Shown here piece by piece: positions 46,097 to 55,436 of a DNA stretch of 64,000 nt. The position numbers were made by a program, and so were the translations under genes. Numbering within the stretch: the first letter of the stretch is position 1; each line of letters begins with the position of its first letter. The stretch covers positions 1,488,001 through 1,552,000 of the forward strand of contig KQ964249.1 of assembly GCA_001566295.1 (NCBI GenBank). Direction: 5' to 3'. The DNA comes from Microdochium bolleyi. Taxonomy: Eukaryota > Ascomycota > Sordariomycetes > Xylariales > Microdochiaceae. Under the pieces are notes generated by a model. That model worked only from the letters and a program-made list of their open reading frames with translations, was not told the origin of the DNA and ran no database searches.

Positions 46097-46140
46097 CCCC
46101 ACGAGGTTGTCACCAAGTCTAGTCGGGCCCTGATGCCCCG

Positions 46141-46150
46141 AGACGCGGGG
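46141..46150 (+). promoter_or_regulatory. Candidate CreA/CRE1 site, copy 2 of AGACGCGGGG
   Basis: This is the second copy of the decamer containing GCGGGG, in the same orientation as the first and about 209 bp upstream of the LRA1 start codon. Confidence 0.4.
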
Positions 46151-46358
46151 TTCCAGTGGCCAGGCCGGGACTGCAACCCACCTGCCCCGCGTACCCCAAT
46201 GTCACCACCATTTCCCCGAATCGACGGCCGCAAAGGTCTGGAGCCTTGGGGCACGGCCACAACCACGCATCGTCTAGGACCATGTCAGAGACGCGAACGC
46301 ACTGCAGACACATCATCCGCCGCTCGAGTCTACATCTCTGTACACATCGCTTGCGTCC

Positions 46359-47243
46359 ATGCCGGCCACAAACCTCCTCCAGGGCAAGACTGCCATCATC
46401 ACCGGCGGCACCACCGGCATCGGCAGGGCCATTGCCCTCGAGTATCTGCGCCAGGGTGCTAATGTCGTCGTGAACCACCTTGTGAGTTTGACCCAAATCG
46501 TATTTGCACCTCCAACAAGGACTCTTGGCTCATGCTCGGTCTTTTCCCTTCAGGACCTGCCCGGGGACAAGCCGCACCTCGAGTCCCTCCTCGCCGAGGC
46601 CCGGAGCATCAAGCAGCACTCGCCCACTGCGGGCTCCCTCGAGCACCTGCCTGGCGATGTCCGAGATCCCCAGACCGGCACGGCCCTTGTGAGTCACGCC
46701 GTAAGCAAGTTCGGCGGCCGCCTCGACATCTGCGTCAGCAACGCCGGGGTCTGCCAGTTCGCAGACTTCCTCTCCATGGAGCCCGACCTCTTCAGCAACA
46801 CGGTGCGTGTCAACCTCGATGGCGCCTTCTATGTCGTCCAAGCTGCCGCCCGCCACATGGCCTCCCAGCAAAACCCCACTGGTGGCTCCATCATCGGCCT
46901 TTCGAGCATCTCGGCCCTCGTCGGCGGCGGGCTCCAGACGCACTACACCCCGACCAAGGCCGGCGTCACCTCCCTCATGCAGAGCACCGCCGTTGCCCTC
47001 GGCAAGTACGGCATCCGGTGTAACGCACTGCTCCCGGGCACCGTCCGCACGCAGCTCAACGAGGAGGACCTCGCCGACGACAAGAAGCGAGAGTACATGG
47101 AGGGCCGGATACCGCTGGGGCGTACGGGTGTGCCCCACGATCTTGCCGGCCCCGCAGTATTCCTAGCTTGCGAGGAGCTTAGTGGATATGTGACTGGTGC
47201 GCAGCTCCTCGTGGATGGCGGTCTGTTTGTGAATCTGCAATAG
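46359..47243 (+). CDS. LRA1: L-rhamnose 1-dehydrogenase (short-chain dehydrogenase)
   Basis: There are two exons, 46359-46481 and 46554-47243, with a 72-nt intron, giving 270 residues. The intron has GTGAGT and CAG borders. It is a multiple of three and has no in-frame stop, so the unspliced frame is open and would give 294 residues. Splicing was chosen because it restores the normal spacing after NVVVNHL. The SDR motifs are TGGTTGIG (residues 15-22, cofactor), SNAG (103-106), Ser159 and YTPTK (Tyr172, Lys176). The block ISALVGGGLQTHYTPTKAG with the ending GAQLLVDGGLFVNLQ is specific to yeast and fungal L-rhamnose dehydrogenases. The enzyme oxidises L-rhamnose to L-rhamnono-lactone with NAD(P)+, the first pathway step. 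Confidence 0.94.
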   Translation: MPATNLLQGKTAIITGGTTGIGRAIALEYLRQGANVVVNHLVSLTQIVFAPPTRTLGSCSVFSLQDLPGDKPHLESLLAEARSIKQHSPTAGSLEHLPGDVRDPQTGTALVSHAVSKFGGRLDICVSNAGVCQFADFLSMEPDLFSNTVRVNLDGAFYVVQAAARHMASQQNPTGGSIIGLSSISALVGGGLQTHYTPTKAGVTSLMQSTAVALGKYGIRCNALLPGTVRTQLNEEDLADDKKREYMEGRIPLGRTGVPHDLAGPAVFLACEELSGYVTGAQLLVDGGLFVNLQ

Positions 47244-47565
47244 ATCCGAAACTTGTATGCTGGAACGACACCCGTCAAGGCGGTCGCACGGAGCAGGTCC
47301 ACTCGGCTCTGCCCAAAAGGAAGATGACAAGTTCGGCAAGAAGCGTTAAAAATACAATATTGAGACGATGTGATCTTTTCAGTCTCGTGGCCGCCTATGA
47401 CTTTGAGCGCTTTTGGTAACACGTGTTGTCTGATCTGATGTCTACAATCTAGCGTATGTCCTCCACTCGAAGACCTGAATGCGTGATGCCAAGCTCCATT
47501 ATAATCACGCCGAGCTATACCAACTGAATTACGGTTTCAAGGCAGGAACACTTCTTCTCACCCCT
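47244..47565. other. Convergent intergenic region
   Basis: This 322-bp region lies between the 3' ends of LRA1 and the leftward MFS transporter gene. AATACAATATTGAG at about 47350 may mark a polyadenylation region. Nothing else is seen. Confidence 0.4.
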
Positions 47566-49902
47566 TCACTGTCCCGCTCGTTGCGAGTCAGCCGGACACC
47601 TCAGGCGTGGATCGACGCCGTCCTGCTCAGCATTCGGGTCACGGTCATCTATCCGCCTACTTCCAGCTGGCGGCAGTCTCGCCATAAACAACACGACGAA
47701 GCCAAGTACCGCGAACCCCTGGATTCTCCAAGTCAGCGAGTCCATATTCATGAAAAGGGTTTGGGGAAGAGTGTTGGTAAACCTACCGCGTTGCAGAAAA
47801 AGGTCAGGCGCGGCTGGTCGATCTCCGACATGGCGGCGAAGATGACGCCAAACAGTCCTTGAGTTAGCAACGTTGCCATGCTCTCCACCAGCGTGATTCC
47901 ACTGAGGGCATCGCCACGCTGCTCGGGTGGGCAAAGCTCTGAGAGCAGACCCTTTGAGGCAGGAGCGGATCCGGACGCGAAGGGGAGAACGAAGCCGGCT
48001 AGAGGACGCAATGTTAGCTACATGAACTAAACGAATTTGTTGGTATCACGGAATTGAGGTAGCCTGAACAGACAAAAAGAGTTCAGGTTGCAAATAGATG
48101 GAGGAAGAGCGCTCACCGAGGTACACATGCCAACTCTCTGAGGAGAAGCCAGCAAAGAATGTAACAAGCGAGTCGACCACCAGACTCCACCGCACAAAGA
48201 ACAGATCGAATTCGATGCCCCAGTCCTCCTCCTGATCTGCATCAGCCACTTCCCCTGCTGTGTCAGTGGTGCCACCATAGCCTGGCTGTTGCGAGACATG
48301 TGCGGAGAGGAGAGGCTCCTGCGGCACCTCTAGACCCTCTGCGGCCGGGAAGTCTCTCGGGCTCGTCGGCAGAGTATCGTTGCTTGCCTTCAAGCTCGCT
48401 CGCTCCTCGTCTTCATTCTCATCGTCGTCAGTAGTGGCAACGATTGTGGTCGCTGACGACGAGGTCGCGACAGCCTGGTTTGCCTTGTCCGTCAGTGGCT
48501 GCATACCGCTAAACCATGTCCTTCCGCGAGAGATAATGCGCGGGAAGATAACGATGAGGAACATGCCACGAATCAGGGAGTTGCCAAACATGAGATAGCC
48601 ATTCTCAGTCGTGCCCCAGTTGAAAGAGGCTGTGCCATAGAGCTGCAATAGTGTTGGACAGTAACCGGAGGCGAACTGATCGTAATTGAGTCAGTTCACA
48701 GATTTCACAGCCATAAGATGGCTACAGATTGCACGGGGCTCGCCAACTTACGACACCAAGGAATAGGCCCCCAGCCAGGAATATGAGTCCATAATTTGTA
48801 ATGACCTTGCCAGACTCGAGTCTGTACCTATGAGGCACAATGACTCGGATGGGAGCGAAGAAGGCTGCGATGCCACCCTTTCTGGCTTTATCCGCAGCCT
48901 TGTTGCCACTCGCGGTTTTTGCTGGCATGAAGATGGCCCCGTAAACGGTTGAAATGACGTAGAGGAAGAAAGCCACTTCGAAAGGTCGCCTGATGCCGTA
49001 AATATCACCGAGAACACCGCCCACTGCAGCTCAGTATGCAATGTTAGTGTGGGTTGCCTCAGGCATAGGAATATGCACAGGGCGGACGTACATAGGAACC
49101 CGAAAGCCGTGCCGAGCATGATAGCTCCTTGAAGTCGGCCGAACACAGCTGTGCGGTCCCTGGGTGCAACAACTTCGGCCACAGAAGTGTTCAGAACGAG
49201 CCTGTGTTTCACAATCGTCAGCAGCATACCCGTGATAATATTATACTATGCCTCTTCCATGATGCTTACTGGTAGCCCCGTGGCCCTCCGATAGTCCCAA
49301 TAGCCTGGCAAGCCTGGAACACAACTTCGCCTGTCCTGCCTCCGATGGTGACCGCGAGGATCTGCGTCGACACACGGATACCTAGGAGGGACGTCTGCGA
49401 GACATAGGCCCAGCGAGGTCCCCAGAGCTTTATGAAATAGCCGCAGACAAAGAGGTTGAAGACGCCACTGAACGAGGTTGACATGCCGAGTATGGAAACC
49501 TGCTGGGCAGTGCCGGCATTGATCTCGCGGCGGTGACAGCGCTCCGCCCAAGGCCCGCTGTAGGGTGGGTTGTGCGTGTAGAAGACGTCACATTCCATCA
49601 AGCGGAAGACGTACAGGATGCTATAGGTTTTGGTCGTTAGTCGTTGGTACCTTGGGTTCCCGGGCGTCACGCGGCCACTAGTGTAAGAGTACATACGGAA
49701 CCTGGGTAATGCCGAGTGTGAAGCTCATGAGAAAGCCAGCAAGCAGGATTCGATTGGCAGGGCCCAGGATCGCGGCGAACCTGGCGGCTGTCGAGGTTGC
49801 TGCGATGGGCTGGGCACCAGCGGGAGGCGGAGCAGCAAACCGTGCATCGTGGCTCGTGCTGCCGTGCAATAACGGCGTGGTCTCAGCGGGTTGCCGCGCC
49901 AT
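47566..49902 (-). CDS. Major facilitator superfamily transporter, seven exons
   Basis: Exons on the minus strand are 49902-49697, 49620-49270, 49201-49092, 49023-48752, 48675-48117, 47998-47787 and 47718-47566, giving 620 residues. All introns (68-118 nt) have GT-AG borders, and every junction keeps frame. The N-terminus MARQPAETTPLLHG is a dileucine-type cytosolic tail. Membrane segments include RILLAGFLMSFTLGITQVPILYVFRL, FSGVFNLFVCGYFIKLWGPR, MLGTAFGFLLGGVLGD and GLIFLAGGLFLGV. Between the later segments is a long acidic cytoplasmic loop (DDDENEDEE) of about 120 residues. The C-terminal half has a LLPFASG-type MFS segment (FVLPFASGSAP) and ends in a short polar tail. Substrate is unknown. 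It is adjacent to LRA1 in tail-to-tail orientation, so sugar or sugar-acid transport is possible but unproven. Confidence 0.88.
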
Positions 49903-50899
49903 AGGAATCACGCAGACAAGGTGCTGTGAGCAGGCATGTGAGCAAGTTCGAACTGATTGGATTAGAGAAGCAAGTATTGATAGTTCTAGCAGGTGCCAAG
50001 TAGAAAAGAACACTAAGGTATTCCAAAGGTTGGGGTTGAGGCAGTGAGGAAGTGCACAACGTTGCCGGCCACAAAAGAAAAGCCGTTAGCTCAGATGGAC
50101 CAGACGAAGACTATGACCTCGAATAATCTCATTGGGTCACCTGGAAGGTCCCGCACCGACGGGCCCGAGACCGGGCAGTCCATCGGCAGCACACGGGCAT
50201 AAAGAGCACGATGCGGATCATCGCCTATTCCCGACGCGGCAAAGCCGTTATCGCTGGCCCCCGAAAGGAGAAAAAAGGGCCCTTGCATGGCAGCGATTGC
50301 CTCCCACCGGCTCCCGTACTAAACATCGTCTTCCCAGCCTTTCCGGATGAGCAAGGCGCAGCTAATGAGATGGAGAATGCAAATGGCAACGCCAAGAACC
50401 ACGGGCCGTCCGCAATACCGCTTGATCGAGCGGCACCACTACCACGACAAAGCCAGAACAACCTTGCTTTCGGCGGTCGGCCGCCGGAGCGGGCTTCCCC
50501 GACATACCCACCCTCCTAAACGCGACGGACAAAGTAGACGGGCAGGGGTGTTGCTTGATCGCTCCGCTATCGTGACTCGCCCTTACTAATTCTACTTCCG
50601 CCGACCAGCGGATCTTCACCTTCATGCTCTTCCTGCCCATGTCTTTGTTTTTCCGGGTCTTGTCGCCGGGCATCTTGGAATGCCTCTAGAGTTCCTTCCT
50701 AGACGCTTCGATATTGGATATGAAAGGCCGGCCTGCTCGCCACATCTCAGCATCAGGAGCGCGACGAAGTCACCTCTGCCTCTCATGACCAAGCAATTGA
50801 ACACGATATCGCCGTTGACCTTTCAGCACCAAGAATCTGCCAGGTGGCTGTACAAACTCAAGACACCACAAAGCACCCCGTGTTGATCTTGCCCCCACA
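49903..50899. promoter_or_regulatory. Divergent promoter region of two MFS transporters
   Basis: This 997-bp region lies between the start codons of the leftward and rightward MFS genes. Frames on both strands are short and unconvincing. No clear TATA box was found on either side. Confidence 0.4.
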
Positions 50900-52752
50900 A
50901 TGATCACAGATCACAACCCAGGGGCCGAAACGAAACCCGATTGTGTTGGCATTTCCAGCGAGGTAGATCAGGTTAACGGTCTCGAGCCGGACTCTTCGGA
51001 GAGCTCACAGGCTCCAGCGTTATCAACAATGGTCACCACACCCGCAAAGGCCCATGGCTCGCAAACAGCATGTCGGACACCCACAGCACCAGGCCTGGCA
51101 ACACATGCGCCAGAGGGCAACTTCCCCAGCGATGTCTCCTCACATCCAAGCAAAAGCACCTTGCGGCAGATCCTGGCTCTCCTCGACTGGGTGCCCAAGC
51201 ACTGTCGTTATGACCCAAACAATCCCCCAAAGTTCACACATTCCATGAACATTCTGCTCGCATTTGTAAGTCAGCAACAGCATACCCACATGGGCTACCT
51301 ACAGGTCAAGAACACCGCTGGGGTTTTAACATCATGTCTAGGCCACCACTTTCACCGTTGCCAACTTGTACTATCCACAACCAATCCTCAACCTCATTGC
51401 CGTCGAGTTCGGCGTGGACAATGAACGAGCGTCAAACGTCGCAGCCCTCACTCAGGCGGGGTATGCTGTCGGCTTGGCCTTTCTGTGTCCGGTCGCGGAC
51501 ATGGTCCCCCGCAGACCCATGATTCTTCTTCTCATCGCAGCCACTGCGACCTTGGTGAGTTCCGGATATTGTTTATCGGCGGCAAATTGAGAATCTTCCC
51601 GATCATTACGGCCACCGCTGACTCGCAATCATGGCCATAGTGGATAGGATTGTGCCTGACACATAACTTCAATGTGTTCCTGGCTCTGTCGTTTCTCTGC
51701 GGTGTAGGGTAAGTTGAGCATCTAGAAGATGTCCTCGATCTCATGCTTACGAGGAGGATTCTGACAAATTCTGCAGCACGGTGACACCACAGCTGATGCT
51801 CCCGCTGGTTGGTGATCTCGCGCCACCAGAGAAGAGGGCGGCCTCTTTGTCCATTGTCGTGTCTGGCCTCTCGCTGGGTATGCTGATAGCACGCATCTTG
51901 GCTGGAATCGTGTCCAACTATACTGATTGGCGGAATATATACTGGCTCGCGCTCGGTGCCCAGTACCTGACACTATTAATCCTCTTCCTGACTCTGCCCG
52001 ACTACCCGGCCAAGAACAGTGGTCTCAACTACTTCAAGGCGCTATGGGGCATTGTCGTGATTGCCGCGACGGAGCCTCTCCTGCTGCAGGCCTGTTTAAT
52101 TGGCTTTGCCATGTCGGCGGCATTTACCTCGTTTTGGACCACACTGACCTTCCTACTGTCCTCGCCGCCATATGGATTCTCGTCGCTTGAGATTGGTCTC
52201 TTTGCACTCATGGGTGTTGTGGTTATCGTGGTCGCCCCGATATGGTCCCGACTGATCACGGACCGCTTCACCCTACTGTGGTCTGTCGTCTGGGGCATTA
52301 CTATCGATCTTGTGGGCGTCATCGTCGGAACTTTCATCGGCAGATTCACGATTGCAGGCCCTATTGTGCAGGGCATCATGATGGACTCGGGTGCCATATT
52401 TGCCCACACGGCGAACCGGGCGAACGTGTACTCGCTGGATCCTAAGGCGCGGAACCGGATAAACACGGCGTACATGGTATTCAGCTTTGCTGGGCAGCTG
52501 ACAGGTACGGCAGTGGGCAACAGACTGTATGCCGAAGGTGGATGGACGTGGAGCAGCGGGTGTAACATTGCGTTCTTGGGAGCGGGGCTCCTCATGGCGA
52601 TTGCCAGAGGCCCGCGGGAGAAGGGCTGGCTAGGCTGGGCCGGAGGCTGGAGCATACGACGCGACGATGTGGTGACGCCGAAGTCCGATGAGAGTGCAGC
52701 TGTTGAGGAGGCCACGGGCAGTGAAGGATCGGAGAAGCAGCAGCAATCATAG
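50900..52752 (+). CDS. Major facilitator superfamily transporter (MFS_1), four exons
   Basis: Exons are 50900-51265, 51342-51554, 51641-51708 and 51777-52752, giving 540 residues. Introns are 76, 86 and 68 nt, and all junctions keep frame. After a polar N-terminal tail of about 110 residues, the membrane part starts at MNILLAF, joined to ATTFTVANLYYPQPILNLIAVEF. The MFS loop GLAFLCPVADMVPRRPM and then QLMLPLVGDLAPPEKRAAS follow. The later helices include GFAMSAAFTSFWTTLTFLL and IDLVGVIVGTFIGRF. The VANLYYxQPIL block is common to a proton-linked family related to bacterial YgaY-type exporters and importers. Substrate cannot be read. The 68-nt third exon is easily missed. It is divergent from the other MFS gene and near the rhamnose genes. 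Confidence 0.88.
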
Positions 52753-53832
52753 GCGAGCAGGCCCCCCGGCTGCAGAGAACACACCTGCACAGCTGCATGA
52801 TCTGGTTTGAGAGTGGTGGATCGGGCAAGCGAAGTGCTTGGAGACAGAAAACAATAAAGGGCCGTGATACTGCCGTCTCGGGATATGCTTTTGGTCTGAT
52901 GGTCGCAGATCGGCTATTGTTGCTGACGATGGGCAGACTCGCTCGAGGTTGGGGGAATGGAGAGCCTCAGTTGTCGCCATACAGAGCACGCTTGGCAGGC
53001 ACGACTGCCCTTAACCATCGAACATTGGCCGTGCAGGGAGCATCGGGAGGGAGGACTGCCCGATCAGGCAGGAACCCCAGCAGCCACGGGCAAAGAGCCG
53101 CAACGCAACGCTTATGCGGGGTCAACGTGGGCGCGGGCCCTGGACTACGCCAGCAAAGCCACGACCAAGGCGAGCCGGTTTAGCAGCTCCACCAAGCCTC
53201 GAGTTGTCGTTTGCCATGTCCAGGTTCTGTCCCGTGGCCGTAATGGCACCAGGAATTCCAGAAGGTGGCCATGAAAGTCCAGGCGGGCTTGGCTCGGCAT
53301 CATGGGATTCTGCATGTTCTGCAGTCGCAGAGTGGGGTGAACTCCATCTCAGCGTTTTTCTGCTCTTCACAGCACAAAAGTCATGACGTCCTCCCTCGAT
53401 CATGGGTCCTGGTAAGCAACATCTCGCCCGCTTTGTCACCTTCTCCACCCGGAGCTTTTCCGCCTGCTCCCAGCCTAATCCGACCTATGGCATCCTTGAG
53501 TTCTCGAGAGCTGCTCGTCTCTGACGTGACCGTTGCTGTCAGGTTACACCATGAGCCCATCCCGGCACTTGCCATGCTTCTTCATTCATCATGATGATCT
53601 GTCCCAATACCGTCATGCCCACGTGCGGGGACACCACCTGCCGGCAGTAGGCCCAGACAGCCAGTTACCTATGACATGCTGCGAGATACTATATATAAAG
53701 CAAAGTAGTGCCTAGCGTACCCTACCCTACGTAGTGCCATTCGCAGACTTCGCTCTATCAAAACAGTTGCAAACAATCGCCTGAATCGCATCAAAACCAT
53801 ACCAGGCACCCCATATCTCACACAAAATCACC
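52753..53832. promoter_or_regulatory. Upstream region of the zinc alcohol dehydrogenase gene
   Basis: This 1.08-kb region has no supported gene. The last 150 bp carry a strong TATA box (annotated separately) and CCTAGCGTACCCTACCCTAC at 53711-53730, a variant of the CCTAAGGTA/TAGGTAGG motif seen elsewhere. A pyrimidine-rich, CAAACAATCG-type leader precedes the start codon. Confidence 0.4.
53689..53699 (+). promoter_or_regulatory. TATA box of the zinc alcohol dehydrogenase gene
   Basis: CTATATATAAA stands out in GC-rich surroundings, about 135 bp upstream of the ATG at 53833. A strong TATA element is typical of inducible, highly expressed fungal genes. Confidence 0.6.
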
Positions 53833-55436
53833 ATGGCGACCAGTCAAATCGCCTACGCGGCCGAGAAGGCCATTGGCCACGACGGCAGCGCCATCACAGC
53901 CCAGGACATCTCTGTGCCCTCCGGAGACACTGGCAAGAGTGCGACCATGAAGGCTCTTGTCTGGATGGGCAAGAACAAGGTCGAGATGCAGGACGTTCAG
54001 CAGCCCAAGATCATTGAGCCCACAGACGTCATCCTCAAGGTCACCGGCAGCACCGTCTGCGGCTCAGATCTCCACATTCTCCACGGTGTTGTCCCCGAAA
54101 TGGAAAAGGGTGATGTTCTCGGCCACGAGTTTTGCGGCATCGCATACGAGGTATGTATGCTTGCTCACCTGCCGTGGCGTCTTTGTGTTGCTGACCGCAA
54201 TTCCAGCTCGGCTCCGGTGTCAAGAAAGTCCAGAAGGGCAAGCGATACGTCGCTTCCTTCCAGTTCGCCTGCGGTGATTGCTTCTTCTGCAAGAACAAGC
54301 TGTCCTCACAATGCGAAAAGACCAATTCGAACCAGATCATGAAGAGCATGTACGGCGGACAGACAGCAGGTAAGATATCCGGAACAGACGATTTCGTAGC
54401 ATGTCCAGAACACTGCAGCTACTCGGGTCTCATAGCCCATGTTGCATCTTTCACAACTAATAACTGGTGTGATAGGCATGTTTGGTTACGGACATATCAC
54501 GTCCGGCACCCAGGGCGGACAGGCCGAGTACGTTCGTGTGCCCATCGGCGACGTCAACCTTCTCGAGATCCCCGACGACGTTCCCGACGAGAAGGCACTG
54601 TATCTTAGTGACGTCCTGGCTACCTCCTACAACTGCGTCCACGACACGGCCGTCTACCCCGACGACCAGGTCGCCATTTGGGGTATGGGTCCCATCGGTC
54701 AATTCGCTGCCATTTTCGCACTCAAGGCCGGCGCGTCCAAGGTTATCTGCATCGACACCGAACCTCGCTTGACGTTCATGAAGGAGCACTGGCCCGCCGA
54801 GCACAAGGACAAGCTCGAGCTCATTGACTACAAGAACTACTCATTTGGCGTTACCACCAAACCCACTGTGGTCTCGCGGCTCAAGGAGCTCTGCGGCGGC
54901 CGAGGCCCGGATGTCTGCCTCGAGTGCGCGGCCGGCGAGTACGCCAAGGGCTGGTTCCATTGGATCCAGCTGCAGCTCGGTATCGAGCAGGACACGAGCG
55001 AGATCATCAACGAAATGATTGAGGGCGTCCGCAGTTTTGGCCGCTGCGGTATCACCGGTATCTACTTCGGCTACACCAACACCATCAACATCGGCTCGCT
55101 CATGGAGCGTGGTGTCCGCCTGATTGGTAACGGCCAGGCGCCGGTGCACAAGTACTGGGAAGACCTCCTCGCCATGATCCAGAAGGGCGAAATCGAACCG
55201 CTCGATATGGTCTCGCATCGTGTGCGGCTGGAGGACCTCGACAAGATCTACTACATGTTTGAGAGGAGAGAGGAGAACATGCAGAAGGTGTAAGTGCCAG
55301 ATGCGGCTGTCTTTCCCTTTTTCTTTTTCTTTCTTTATTCCTGGTTTGCTAACGTTGATTTATCCTGTGCAGATATGTCGAGACCAAGTTCTCGGCACCT
55401 GCCTGTGCCGGTTGTCCTCCACTGAAGCGCTATTGA
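53833..55436 (+). CDS. Zinc-dependent medium-chain alcohol dehydrogenase (GroES/MDR family)
   Basis: There are four exons, 53833-54150, 54207-54369, 54476-55289 and 55373-55436, giving 452 residues. Catalytic zinc ligands are visible as Cys76 (STVCGSDLH) and His98-Glu99 (VLGHEFCG). The structural zinc lobe is Cys128, 131, 134 and 142 (ACGDCFFCKNKLSSQC). WGMGPIGQFAAIFALKAGA is the NAD(P)-binding Rossmann motif. The length exceeds a classical ADH because of an N-terminal 38-residue extension and an insert around WFHWIQLQLGIEQDTSEI, as in fungal formaldehyde-dehydrogenase-like MDR enzymes. The last exon of 64 nt ends FSAPACAGCPPLKRY. The enzyme oxidises or reduces an alcohol/aldehyde pair. A role on L-lactaldehyde from rhamnose is only a guess from position. 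Confidence 0.9.

Larger units (their letters stand above)
45798..46358. promoter_or_regulatory. Shared divergent promoter of LRA3 and LRA1
   Basis: These 561 bp separate the start codons of two enzymes of one pathway, so the region should hold the common control sites. The decamer AGACGCGGGG occurs twice in the same orientation, at 45931 and 46141. GCTCGGAA occurs twice at 46040 and 46089. No other coding sequence is supported. Common induction by L-rhamnose is known for these genes in other fungi and is inferred here. Confidence 0.65.

Noticed and set aside
46359..47243. LRA1 as a single-exon gene of 294 residues
   Set aside because: The 72-nt insert has perfect splice borders and is absent from the family spacing after NVVVNHL.
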